The position numbers and the translations under genes were made by a program. DNA of 64,000 nucleotides from Rubinisphaera italica (GTDB lineage: Bacteria > Planctomycetota > Planctomycetia > Planctomycetales > Planctomycetaceae). Under the pieces are notes generated by a model. That model was not told the origin of the DNA. It saw only the letters and a program-made list of their open reading frames with translations, and ran no database searches. Positions 9,642 to 18,634 of the stretch are shown piece after piece. Numbering within the stretch: the stretch's first letter is position 1; every line of letters begins with the position of its first letter. The stretch lies in assembly GCF_007859715.1 (NCBI RefSeq), contig NZ_SJPG01000001.1, positions 1,514,728 to 1,578,727 on the forward strand, read 5' to 3'.

Positions 9642-11135
9642 TTATTCGCCTTCGCCGCGTAACAGAAACTCCGACTTCAGCAGAAATGCCCCGTCAGTGA
9701 CGATCATCTGACCTGTAGAGAGCCCATCGGTCACTTCAACCCAATCTTCAGAGGTTTGCCCGGTAGAAATATCATATCGTTTGAATTTTCCCCCCTGCAT
9801 GTCGACAAAAACAAACTGCTGATTTTCATGTTGAATAATTGATTCCGGCTTTACGGAGAGTGCTTCGTGTGGAGTTCCTATCGGAATCGTCACACGAACA
9901 TACATTCCGGGACGCAGCAAACCCTCCTGATTTTCAATCGTCGCAACCAGGGGCACGGAGTTCGTCTCGGCCTGAACTTCCCGTCCCACATAATGTACTT
10001 TGGCCTCGAATGTGCGATCATCCAGTGCGGGGACCAGGACTTTGACAATTGTCCCCTGCTTGAGTTCCATTGCCGACCAATCACTCTCACGGATACTGGC
10101 TTCGACATACAGAGTCTCGGTATTGGCGAGTACAACCAGTGACGCTCCACGGACGACGCGTTCATTATTTGCAAAATCTCGCGATTCCACGTTTCCAGCA
10201 AACGGGGCACGAACTTCCAGACGGGACAACGACTCTTCATCAGACAGATTCGCAGTCTCTTTATTTTCTTTGTAACCGAGCAATGTTTCCAGAGATTGCC
10301 ACGCCAGATTAAGCTGACGATCAGCTTCTGAAACATCCGCTTCTGCTTTCATCTTCGCCTGAGTGACCGAGAATTTCGCAAGATCGCGAGCGGTCAGAAA
10401 CGACGTTTCTGCCAGTTGTCGCTCATTCTCGCGTTCTTTAAGAGTCCGACCCGGAACAGAACCTGACTCGACTAGCGGGCGAATTTTTTCTGTCAGTTCT
10501 TTGGCCAGCACCAAATTTGAATAAGCCGACAGAATCTCCTGACGGTAACTCCCCAAGGCCAGATTTGCAGAAGCCGCTTCGATCTCCTTGACAGATTTTC
10601 CTTCTTCAAGCATGGCAGAAAGTTGCTTCAAGTTGCTATCCAGGAGTTCTTCCCGCTCCAGGACTTTGAGAGCAATTTCGCGTTGTTGCTGTCGCTTGAG
10701 AATTTCAGCACGTGCCTGTCCGATTTCCGGACTGCGGATCACCGCAATCAGGTCGCCAGTATTCACGAAATCCCCTGGAGTCACCAGAACCTCAGTTAGA
10801 ATTCCATCCATGGGAGCTTTGACATCGACATGCTTTGTCTGATCGTATCGCAATCTCCCGGGCACTGTGTGGACATGCTGCACCGACCTTTGCTCGGCAG
10901 GCACACTTTCAAACTTCCCAGTCTTGAACTTTCCTTCTGGCAGGGTGATTGTATCAGACTCTTCCGATTCGCCAGTTGTCTCCACCGATTCCTCTGAAGA
11001 TCCACCCGATGAATTAATGTGATGCATGATCATCCATGCTGCACCCATTACAGCTAAAACCAGGATTGTCGGCAATCCCTTCAATAAGCTGTGCAATAAA
11101 TCATTTTTATTTGCTGATTTCGATATGTAATTCAT
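9642..11135 (-). CDS. czcB: RND efflux periplasmic adaptor (CzcB-like membrane-fusion protein)
   Basis: About 497 residues from the ATG at 11133-11135; a TTG 51 bp upstream extends the frame but adds an unconvincing leader. A hydrophobic segment (TILVLAVMGAAWMIMHH) near the N-terminus anchors the protein, followed by a serine/glutamate-rich linker, a lipoyl/barrel-sandwich domain (VDVKAPMDGILTEVLVTPGD), a long helical hairpin and the second lipoyl half (LEVRAPFAGNVESR), then beta-barrel and membrane-proximal domains. It links the CzcA-type pump to an outer-membrane channel. It is the first gene of the leftward czcB-czcA-P-type ATPase set. No metal-binding Cys/His domain is present, unlike the CusB-like adaptor at 39412. 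Confidence 0.88.
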   Translation of the reverse strand: MNYISKSANKNDLLHSLLKGLPTILVLAVMGAAWMIMHHINSSGGSSEESVETTGESEESDTITLPEGKFKTGKFESVPAEQRSVQHVHTVPGRLRYDQTKHVDVKAPMDGILTEVLVTPGDFVNTGDLIAVIRSPEIGQARAEILKRQQQREIALKVLEREELLDSNLKQLSAMLEEGKSVKEIEAASANLALGSYRQEILSAYSNLVLAKELTEKIRPLVESGSVPGRTLKERENERQLAETSFLTARDLAKFSVTQAKMKAEADVSEADRQLNLAWQSLETLLGYKENKETANLSDEESLSRLEVRAPFAGNVESRDFANNERVVRGASLVVLANTETLYVEASIRESDWSAMELKQGTIVKVLVPALDDRTFEAKVHYVGREVQAETNSVPLVATIENQEGLLRPGMYVRVTIPIGTPHEALSVKPESIIQHENQQFVFVDMQGGKFKRYDISTGQTSEDWVEVTDGLSTGQMIVTDGAFLLKSEFLLRGEGE

Positions 11136-11552
11136 GGCAATCCAAAAGTTGATTTGATTCGGAATTTGACTCGAATCAACTTTCAATGCACGTCTTATGC
11201 CAGTCCATAGAATTGCCGTTTTGCTGGCGGATTTTGCATTTCAGCACTCTTGAAGACTTAAGAAGTAAAGTGCTTTGCCATGGGGGTGGACAGATTCTGT
11301 CCATTTCGCTCAATTTCCAGACGATGCTTCACGTGTTCGATTCGATGGCTCTCACTGAAAGTTTATCCGAAATAGAAAATTCACCAGAGCACTTGAGCCG
11401 GACTGCTTCAGTTATTCATAAGAACTCCGAGACTTCATTCTGTAGCCCATGTCACCGTTCTAATTCTGTTGATTTGATGATCACTTCAGCGATTGGAGTT
11501 CAGATAAATCGCTTCTGACTTATTTAATTCTACTAGTTTAGAGATGTTATGC
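11136..11552. other. Intergenic region between czcB and the GntR operon (divergent)
   Basis: About 415 bp upstream of the divergent promoter of the GntR gene. An open frame of 110 codons on the plus strand (11186-11518) has no ribosome site, low-complexity composition and no recognisable domain, and is not called. The leftward czcB promoter must lie here but is not evident. Confidence 0.4.
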
Positions 11553-11599
11553 TTGACGAATGCTGTCTCGGAGTATTATTGTACTAATGTAATAGTACA
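11553..11599 (+). promoter_or_regulatory. Putative promoter and GntR operator upstream of the YtrA-like regulator
   Basis: A TTGACG -35-like box at 11553-11558 is followed by TATTAT at 11574-11579 (15 bp spacing) or TTATTG (17 bp). Directly downstream, 11580-11599 is a perfect interrupted palindrome, TGTACTA-N6-TAGTACA, where the start site would fall. The next gene is a GntR/YtrA-type repressor beginning 50 bp later. An operator in this position is the usual arrangement for negative autoregulation in that family; binding is inferred from position and symmetry only. Confidence 0.55.
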
Positions 11600-11648
11600 C
11601 AAGGTGTGCTGGTTAGATACAGTCACTTAACGACTCCAGGTAGAGATA

Positions 11649-12029
11649 ATGTTTTTTCAAATTGAATCTGGTAGCGGAGTGCCGATCTTTGAGCAGATTT
11701 GTCGGCAGGTCAAATACGCAATCGCACAAGGTTCATTCAAACCTGGAGATTTACTTCCTTCAGTTCGTGAGTTGGCCGGGACACTGGCAGTCAACGCAAA
11801 TACGATTGCCCGCTCTTATCGGGAACTGCAACGGGAAGGAATTGTCATATCGGTGCGCGGCACGGGGATGGAAATTACGAAAGAAGCCAAGACGATTTGC
11901 GTGAAAGAACGGAAACGACTGGCTCAGGAAAATCTGACAAGTGTTTTAGCAGAAGCTCAGGCGAGTGAATTGAGTGAATCGGAAGTGCGAACCTGGATGG
12001 ACAGGGAAATTCGTCGATTGTGGAAATAA
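11649..12029 (+). CDS. GntR-family transcriptional regulator, YtrA subfamily
   Basis: 126 residues. The winged helix-turn-helix (PIFEQICRQVKYAIAQGSF, then LPSVRELAGTLAVNANTIAR) occupies the first 75 residues and is followed by a short helical tail instead of a large ligand domain, which defines the YtrA type. These regulators usually repress an adjacent ABC transporter operon. The next two genes encode an ABC ATPase and a large membrane protein, in keeping with that. An AGGTAGAG ribosome site precedes the ATG. A 20-bp palindrome just upstream (11580-11599) is the likely operator. Confidence 0.88.
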   Translation: MFFQIESGSGVPIFEQICRQVKYAIAQGSFKPGDLLPSVRELAGTLAVNANTIARSYRELQREGIVISVRGTGMEITKEAKTICVKERKRLAQENLTSVLAEAQASELSESEVRTWMDREIRRLWK

Positions 12030-12074
12030 CTGACCTTGTGACTACAAATAAAGACTTTAAAGAGGACTGAGAAA

Positions 12075-13031
12075 ATGAGTCAAGCCGCATTTGAATTGCA
12101 GAACGTGACCAAACGTTTTCGACGGCAAACTGCTCTCGATGGTGTTTCGTTTTCTGGGAACTCTGGCGAGGTGATCGCGATTCTGGGAGAAAATGGCGCC
12201 GGCAAAACGACGGCGATCAATATCCTGCTCGGGAAGTTGAAAGCCGATGACGGGTCTGCTCACGTATTAGGTCTCGATTCGGCTGTTCATAGCCAGGAAA
12301 TCCGTCAACAAGTTGGCTATGTGCCCGATGAACCCTGTCTATATGACTGGATGACCGTTGGAGAAACGGGCTGGTTTGCTTCGGGATTTTACCCCTCCGG
12401 CTATTACGAGCGATTTTGTGATTTGATGAGCGAATATCGCGTGCCGCTCGATAAGAAAATCAAACAGTTGTCGCGGGGAATGAAAGCGAAAGTGTCACTG
12501 GCGTTGTCTTTGGCGCATGAGCCGGGGCTGCTCATTCTGGATGAGCCGACCTCGGGGCTTGATCCCCTTGTTCGGCGTGAATTTCTCGAAAGTATGGTTC
12601 GTGTGGCTGCGGAAGGGCGGACAGTGCTGCTGGCCAGTCATCAAGTCGCGGAAGTGGAGCGGGTAGCCGATGCGGTTGTGATTATGATCAAAGGCAAGCT
12701 CGTCATGCAGGCGCGTCTCGAAGAATTGAAGCAGAGTTGTTGCGAAGTCGTGTTGACGGGCGATATTACTGCACTCGATAAGCAGGACTTACCGGGCGAG
12801 GTGATCTCTCAGGAGACGAGTGGGAGTCAACAGCAGTGGCTGTTTCTTAATACAAATGAGAATGAACTAAGGAACTACTTCAATCAGATTTCAGGATTGA
12901 TTTACGAAATCCGTACTCCTTCTCTTGAAGATGTCTTACTACGGCTGTTGATGTCATCACGAGAAAAATCAGACGAACAGGCTGTGTCAGCAAAGCCAGA
13001 GGAAGCCACTGCGAGTTCACTGGCGAAATAA
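12075..13031 (+). CDS. ABC transporter ATP-binding protein
   Basis: 318 residues with Walker A GENGAGKTT, signature LSRGMKAKVSL, Walker B LLILDEPTSGLD and an H-loop histidine in LLASHQVAEVE. This is the single-domain type that pairs with ABC-2 style permeases. The C-terminal ~90 residues form an extra domain ending in an Ala/Glu-rich tail. It lies between the YtrA-type regulator (45 bp upstream) and the large membrane protein (75 bp downstream), with ribosome sites before each gene, so the three form one operon. In Firmicutes, YtrA-linked transporters respond to cell-envelope stress or antibiotics; that role here is an analogy. Confidence 0.9.
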   Translation: MSQAAFELQNVTKRFRRQTALDGVSFSGNSGEVIAILGENGAGKTTAINILLGKLKADDGSAHVLGLDSAVHSQEIRQQVGYVPDEPCLYDWMTVGETGWFASGFYPSGYYERFCDLMSEYRVPLDKKIKQLSRGMKAKVSLALSLAHEPGLLILDEPTSGLDPLVRREFLESMVRVAAEGRTVLLASHQVAEVERVADAVVIMIKGKLVMQARLEELKQSCCEVVLTGDITALDKQDLPGEVISQETSGSQQQWLFLNTNENELRNYFNQISGLIYEIRTPSLEDVLLRLLMSSREKSDEQAVSAKPEEATASSLAK

Positions 13032-13106
13032 CGCACACCATGAGGAATTCGATTACGTCATTTCAGAAGATGTCTTAGCAGTTTCAGAATATTTAAGGAG
13101 ATCGTC

Positions 13107-16079
13107 ATGAATGGTCTACGGCAGATGATTTGGAAAGAGTACCGAATTGTTGGACCGTTCATCGGCTTGATGCTGGTGTTGAGTTTGTTCGGATCGTTCT
13201 ACATTCTCACCGGTAGTATTAACAGCTCTACGCGAGTAGGGTTACTGGCATTTCACATCGCGACTGTAATTGCAGCAGCCCTGCTGATGGGCGTGCTGAT
13301 GTTCGCAGGTGAGCGGGAATTCGGGGCAGAGAATTTGCTCCGCCGTCTTGATATTCCGCCCTGGCAGATCTGGGCGAGCAAAGTGATTGTGGCAATGTGC
13401 GGCTTATTGGTATTGGTCGGCTGCCTTTTTATGATAAATTGGCTGGTCATAGTATCCCTCAGGTTGATGGGTGATCCTCGAGTCACCAATGCATATCTTT
13501 CATCGGAGTCCATGGATTTTTTCTGGGGTCCGTCGTTATCTGTGATTACCGCTCTTGAGTTGGGGATTTTGTTTTCCTGCCTGACGAACCGACTACTCAC
13601 AGCTCTCGTCGGTGCAGTTATTGCATTAATAATTCTCACGATCACCCTCTCAGATTCGACGCTGATGCAAGATGTAGCCGATTTGTATTTTCGCTGGCAT
13701 TGGAAATACGGTGTGCTGATTGTAATTCTTGCCGGATTGGATGCGCTGGTAATTCAACGCTGGTTGACAGGTCGTCAACTGGTAGGTTTGTCAGGTTGGG
13801 AATGGCCATCACTCCAGTGGAATGTGGTTGCCTATGGACATCGGCTCTCCCCAAAGTGGCGGTTTGCCAGTCGGGTGCTCTGGTGTGAGGTGCGTCAAAG
13901 TGGATGGTCTTGGATGCTGCTGATGCTGTTTGCCGTCGTGATGGAAATCCTGTTTACGTGGTGGGGAGACATGCAAATTCCTTCCTTCTCGTGGGTGCTG
14001 ATTCCATTTCTGTTGGGTGTGTTGTGCTTTTACAGCGAGCAGAATCGATCTCGACCGCGATTCTGGTATCAAAGAGGAGCGACAGGTTTTGATTTCTGGT
14101 TAAGTAAAAATGCAATCTGGCTGCTCGTACTATTCTCGATTTTATTTACGGTTCAAATGATCCAATTCGCGGGTCAAGGAGGCTGGGCAGGATCGACACG
14201 TGATACAAGCAGTTTTTGGGTGCGCTTATCGCAAGCAAGCATTCCGATCAGCGAAATTAATCTGAACAGCCCCTGGGTAATTGCTCTGGTGGTCTTTTTT
14301 GCGACTCAGAAAATGATGCTCATGGTGTCGCAAATTGTATTGGCGATTTTATGTACGCTGGGCATCAACTTTTTCTGGATCATGATGATCGGTCAGGGAG
14401 TCAATTATGCGGAGGTCTCTTTGTGGATTGTTTTCACTCCGGTCATCATCGCCTACGGATATCTCAGTTGGATGAAAACAGCAGATCTATTGGCTGATCG
14501 CAATGAACGCTTCCGCTTTCGCTGGAGTATGTTGCTTGCCTTGCCATTGGCCGTATTAATCGGCTTTATCGGGTTTTGTAGCTATCGAGCCTACAGCGTT
14601 CCATTGAATCGAAGCTTATTCGGTCTAGCGCATCTGAAATTGTCGGAGCAGGAAACAGATGCGGAGTTTACACAGAGATATCGTTCCCTGTGTCAGGAAT
14701 TCGTAGAACTTGAGTCTGAACATTCAGAAGTCGAGAGAAAGTGGAGGGAAGAGCCGAGGACCCCGACCTCGGAAGATCCTACAGGTGAGTCAAAACTAAT
14801 GGCTCTCCGTGAAAAGCATTGGGCACTTCGAGCACCAATTGCTCATCAGATTATGCAATTGTTAGAGCAACAGGTCGATGCTGGTAAACCATTGCTGATC
14901 GAAACTCAAGTGATTGAAAATAAACGTACCGTAAATACGCTGGATTATCACCATCTTAAAAGTCGTATCTTATGGGCGTCGAGATATCTGCCTGAGGAAC
15001 TCATAGGGAATCATTCTGCACAGAAGGAATTGAGATATCTGTGGGATTATGATGCCCTCTATGCAAAAACTCTTTATGAATATCGAAGTTTCATGAGTAA
15101 CGAAAACATGGCACGACTTTTCTACAACAGTCGCAGCACTGATAAAAAATCGACTGGTCTCATTTATCATCTATATGCTGAGGAAAACTCGGAATCGTTA
15201 AAGGAATTAGCAATCGAATGCAAAGTCCGCGAAAGTAATCTCCCAAAGCTGTCGGATATCGTTGAAAATAAATATGCAGGCACATATCAGGGTTTACAGA
15301 ATATTAACTCGATTGCACTCGAAAAGCTGAAAACAGCGCTGTTTCCAACTCCGGAACAACTCAACTCGACTCATCAGGATAATTTGCTTGGCGAAGCAAT
15401 GCTGGTCATGCCGCTGATGTTACCTTCAGAGCAGGAACATTTCCGGCGAACATTGATTAACACCAGTAATGACGTATGGAGTGAAGCAAGGAGATTGGAT
15501 GCTTTAGTTCTCAACGATGCTGTTGTTGGAGATTCCTGGAAGAAAATATATGTCGAGAATGGATTGCAACGTTTTTATTTTATCGACCCGAATTTGTGGA
15601 TCTCTTATCAGCATCAATCATTTCTCGCATTCATTGAAACCCATCAAGAATATCGATTCACACAGACAGTACTGGCTTTGATGGCATTTCAAAAACGAAC
15701 TGGGGTTTATCCAAAGTCATTGCAGGAACTCTTGCCGACGGAATTGGCCGAATTGCCAATAGACCCATGGACGGGGCTGCCGTTTGAATATGTGCCACCA
15801 GATTTCAACGGGGAACTCGTCCGTGGAGAAGAACAAATCCCTGTTAAGTTTCCTCTCTTATGGAGTCGTGGACGCTGGGAATTGGATATGGAGTATGCTC
15901 CGACAGTAGAGAAGCCGACTCGCTACATTTTAATCAGCCAGAACCGATATCGCGAATTGATTTTCAACAGACTGGCTCAACTGAAAACGGGTGAGGAATT
16001 AAACGTCGGCACGAAAGTCAAAGAAAACGCAAGTTTCAACGACTGGTCATTGAACTGTGAACTCCCGATGAAAAACTAA
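13107..16079 (+). CDS. Large ABC-2-like membrane protein with C-terminal soluble domain
   Basis: 990 residues. The N-terminal ~480 residues have about a dozen hydrophobic segments arranged as two ABC-2-like halves. The remaining ~500 residues are hydrophilic and mostly helical, probably outside the membrane. Near the C-terminus is a segment like the planctomycete RTGVYPKSLQELLPTEL ... PIDPWTGLPF motif, which resembles the end of type II secretion pseudopilin-like proteins. The strong AGGAG ribosome site and its place after the ATPase indicate that it is the permease of this transporter. The cargo is unknown. The fusion of a permease with a large extracytoplasmic domain is unusual compared with ordinary 250-550-residue permeases and recalls MacB/FtsX-type exporters that act on envelope substrates (inference). 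Confidence 0.75.
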   Translation: MNGLRQMIWKEYRIVGPFIGLMLVLSLFGSFYILTGSINSSTRVGLLAFHIATVIAAALLMGVLMFAGEREFGAENLLRRLDIPPWQIWASKVIVAMCGLLVLVGCLFMINWLVIVSLRLMGDPRVTNAYLSSESMDFFWGPSLSVITALELGILFSCLTNRLLTALVGAVIALIILTITLSDSTLMQDVADLYFRWHWKYGVLIVILAGLDALVIQRWLTGRQLVGLSGWEWPSLQWNVVAYGHRLSPKWRFASRVLWCEVRQSGWSWMLLMLFAVVMEILFTWWGDMQIPSFSWVLIPFLLGVLCFYSEQNRSRPRFWYQRGATGFDFWLSKNAIWLLVLFSILFTVQMIQFAGQGGWAGSTRDTSSFWVRLSQASIPISEINLNSPWVIALVVFFATQKMMLMVSQIVLAILCTLGINFFWIMMIGQGVNYAEVSLWIVFTPVIIAYGYLSWMKTADLLADRNERFRFRWSMLLALPLAVLIGFIGFCSYRAYSVPLNRSLFGLAHLKLSEQETDAEFTQRYRSLCQEFVELESEHSEVERKWREEPRTPTSEDPTGESKLMALREKHWALRAPIAHQIMQLLEQQVDAGKPLLIETQVIENKRTVNTLDYHHLKSRILWASRYLPEELIGNHSAQKELRYLWDYDALYAKTLYEYRSFMSNENMARLFYNSRSTDKKSTGLIYHLYAEENSESLKELAIECKVRESNLPKLSDIVENKYAGTYQGLQNINSIALEKLKTALFPTPEQLNSTHQDNLLGEAMLVMPLMLPSEQEHFRRTLINTSNDVWSEARRLDALVLNDAVVGDSWKKIYVENGLQRFYFIDPNLWISYQHQSFLAFIETHQEYRFTQTVLALMAFQKRTGVYPKSLQELLPTELAELPIDPWTGLPFEYVPPDFNGELVRGEEQIPVKFPLLWSRGRWELDMEYAPTVEKPTRYILISQNRYRELIFNRLAQLKTGEELNVGTKVKENASFNDWSLNCELPMKN

Positions 16080-16676
16080 TTGAATGTTTTGTCCAATAAC
16101 GGACTGCGAAAAGCGAAATGTTATTCTGCTGCTTGTCGCAAATTTGTAAAACTCCATTGAATATTGAGCCGAAACGTCAGCAAGGGGCCAGTGTGGCATT
16201 GTAGGATGAGTTGCATATTCTCTATGTCGACCATGGTCAACGAGGTGAGTAATCCCTATTGTTTCCGCCTCGCTGACGCTTTTTGAAGTTGCACTCTTTG
16301 TTTTAGTTTTCAGCGATAACATTCAAAAAGCAGGAGTGCTCTGTCTACCGTTCAATGTCGTTTGACGTGTGTCACCGTTGGCTTGCCCTGCAGTGTGAAA
16401 TAGGGCGTGGACTTCAGAATGAGACGACATATAACGAGGGGCGAAGCAGAAGAGTGTGTTTACACGGAGCTTTCTATGAGTGTTCATGCACGAGCATTAA
16501 CAATTCCCTTCAAATTTGGAGACATTGAAAGATGCGCCGAAGTGCACCTTTTTCGCGTTGTTGATGACGTATAATGTCGATGTCATCGACTTGCTAATGG
16601 GTGATTCCTTCTGGTATGTTCATTCAAAATCCCTGCTGCGCTCGACTCTGCTGTGATACTCAACTTGAGGCTGTTG
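16080..16676. other. Intergenic region before the cyclic-nucleotide module
   Basis: Nearly 600 bp without a credible gene. It ends the GntR-ABC operon and must carry the promoter of the glutaminase-fusion gene. A leftward frame (16047-16322) overlaps the permease gene and has no domain; it is treated as noise. No terminator hairpin with a T-run was seen. Confidence 0.4.
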
Positions 16677-18542
16677 ATGACAAATTCCAATGATTGCAAA
16701 GAAGGTAATATCAGAGCGAGAATTCATCCACTACTGGCATATTTACAGGAGGTCCATGCGAAATATGCAGATAGTCGGGATGGTGCTTTAGCCGATTATA
16801 TCCCGGAGTTGAGTCGTGCTGATCCGAACTGGTTTGGGATAAGCATTGCGACAATCGATGGCCAAATATATCAGGTCGGCGACACCGCTCAAGACTTTAC
16901 GATTCAGTCGGTCTCTAAGCCGTTTGTTTACGGGATGGCGCTGCAGGACAACGGGCTTGCATACGTGAATGATCGTATCGGTGTTGAACCCTCCGGCGAT
17001 GCTTTCAATTCAATTAGTTTGCAGAAGGATTCTGGTCGACCGTTCAACCCCATGATCAATGCCGGCGCCATTGCATCGACAGGATTGATTCTTGGTGACA
17101 ATTTTGAACAAAAATATTCCAGATTACTCCAGACGTTTTCGGATTATGTGGGCCGTCCCGTATCGATTGATGAAAGTGTTTATCAGTCGGAATCGGAAAC
17201 GGGGGATCGTAACCGAGCGATTGGATACATGTTGCGAAATGTCAAGAAGCTCGACTCAGCTCCTGAAGAAGTCCTGGATCTCTACTTTCGGCAATGCTCC
17301 ATATTAGTCAACTGTCGCGACCTGGCTGTGATGGCTGCGACTTTGGCTAATGGAGGCGTTTCTCCGATTACTGGCAAAACCGTCATCGATGAATGGTGCG
17401 TTACACGTGTTCTCAGTGTGATGTCAACCTGTGGCATGTATGATTATTCCGGAGAATGGATATTTCGAGTTGGAATGCCCTCGAAAAGTGGAGTCGGAGG
17501 AGGCATTATCGGAGTTCTGCCAGGGCATCTTGGGATTGCTGTCTTTTCTCCATTGCTGGATGAACGCGGCAACAGTGTGCGAGGAATACAAGTGTTTTCT
17601 GAACTTTCGGAACACTTTGATTTGCATTTGTTTAATGTAAATCGTTCGACGAAGTCCGTCATTCGCTCGCGCTATTCAGCGGATAAAGTCGGTTCAAAAC
17701 GAGTTCGACCAGAATCAGAGATGAAGTTAATGTCTGAACTAGGAAAACGAATTACAATTTATGAGCTTCAAGGCGACTTAACACTCGCCTCCATAGAGAT
17801 CGTTATCAGAGACATTATGGCGTTGCCGGACACGTCCGAGTATTTAATTATTGATTTCAAACGCATACTGGGCTCCGATCGACCAGCTTTAGACTTTTTC
17901 TTCAAATTCTTTGAATGCAATTTTGATCAGATTAAAGACGTAATTTGCACGCATGTGATTGACCATCCTGAACTTGTTGCTGTCATCGAATCGTTTGGAT
18001 TGTCGTCCTTCTTTCGAGTGAAAACGGATACTGATGACGCTATCGAGTTCTGTGAAGATCTCCTGCTGCAAAATCAAATACAGCCAAGAACGAATTACGA
18101 ATTAACGGAACTTCCTGATTTTGATTTACTTCGAGGGCTTCACAGTGAAGAGGTGAATACTTTACTTCGCCTTCTCAATAAGCGTTATTATGAGGATGGT
18201 GATGCCATCATTAAGCAGGGCCAACCTGCAGAGGCGATCTACTTGCTGGCTGTCGGTCAGGTTTCAATTTATATTGACCTTCCCAACGGTCAGAAACGAC
18301 GATTGACAACATGTTCGCCGGGCATGGCTTTCGGAGAGATGGCCATCATTGAACGCAGTAATCGATCAGCCAGCGTGATCGCAAATGGGAAGGTCGTCTG
18401 TTATCAGTTTCCTCTGGAGGCTTACGAAAAACTTACGCAGACCTACCCATCCATCAAATTCACAATTCTTGAAAATATTGCACGTAGACTTTCTGTTCGC
18501 GTACGTAAGCTGACTGATGAAGTCCGAACTCTCAGTCAATAG
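16677..18542 (+). CDS. glsA: Glutaminase fused to STAS and cyclic-nucleotide-binding domains
   Basis: 621 residues from the ATG at 16677 (a GTG eight codons earlier is also open). Residues ~15-315 are a serine-type glutaminase that hydrolyses glutamine to glutamate and ammonia: the catalytic S78-x-x-K81 (QSVSKPF), N128 (NPMINAGAI), the DRNRAIGYML helix, CGMYDYSGEW and SGVGGGIIGVLPG are all retained. Residues ~355-465 form a STAS domain. Residues ~485-610 are a cNMP-binding domain whose phosphate cassette, FGEMAIIERSNRSASV, keeps the Arg-Ser pair that contacts the cyclic phosphate. The arrangement predicts a glutaminase allosterically controlled by a cyclic nucleotide. The next two genes encode a nucleotide cyclase and a class II cyclic-nucleotide phosphodiesterase on the same strand, so maker, reader and eraser are adjacent. 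Similar fusions exist in some bacteria (family knowledge). Confidence 0.9.
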   Translation: MTNSNDCKEGNIRARIHPLLAYLQEVHAKYADSRDGALADYIPELSRADPNWFGISIATIDGQIYQVGDTAQDFTIQSVSKPFVYGMALQDNGLAYVNDRIGVEPSGDAFNSISLQKDSGRPFNPMINAGAIASTGLILGDNFEQKYSRLLQTFSDYVGRPVSIDESVYQSESETGDRNRAIGYMLRNVKKLDSAPEEVLDLYFRQCSILVNCRDLAVMAATLANGGVSPITGKTVIDEWCVTRVLSVMSTCGMYDYSGEWIFRVGMPSKSGVGGGIIGVLPGHLGIAVFSPLLDERGNSVRGIQVFSELSEHFDLHLFNVNRSTKSVIRSRYSADKVGSKRVRPESEMKLMSELGKRITIYELQGDLTLASIEIVIRDIMALPDTSEYLIIDFKRILGSDRPALDFFFKFFECNFDQIKDVICTHVIDHPELVAVIESFGLSSFFRVKTDTDDAIEFCEDLLLQNQIQPRTNYELTELPDFDLLRGLHSEEVNTLLRLLNKRYYEDGDAIIKQGQPAEAIYLLAVGQVSIYIDLPNGQKRRLTTCSPGMAFGEMAIIERSNRSASVIANGKVVCYQFPLEAYEKLTQTYPSIKFTILENIARRLSVRVRKLTDEVRTLSQ

Positions 18543-18634
18543 AAGGTTTCCTGCTGCGGAGAGTTGTGATGATTGATTGAAGTCATTTTCATCTCATTCG
18601 GTATCAACTCGATAGTAATACGAATTTAAATCCC

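Noticed and set aside
11186..11518. 110-codon plus-strand frame upstream of the GntR gene
   Set aside because: No ribosome site, starts within the czcB start region, and lacks protein-like hydrophobic pattern or family.
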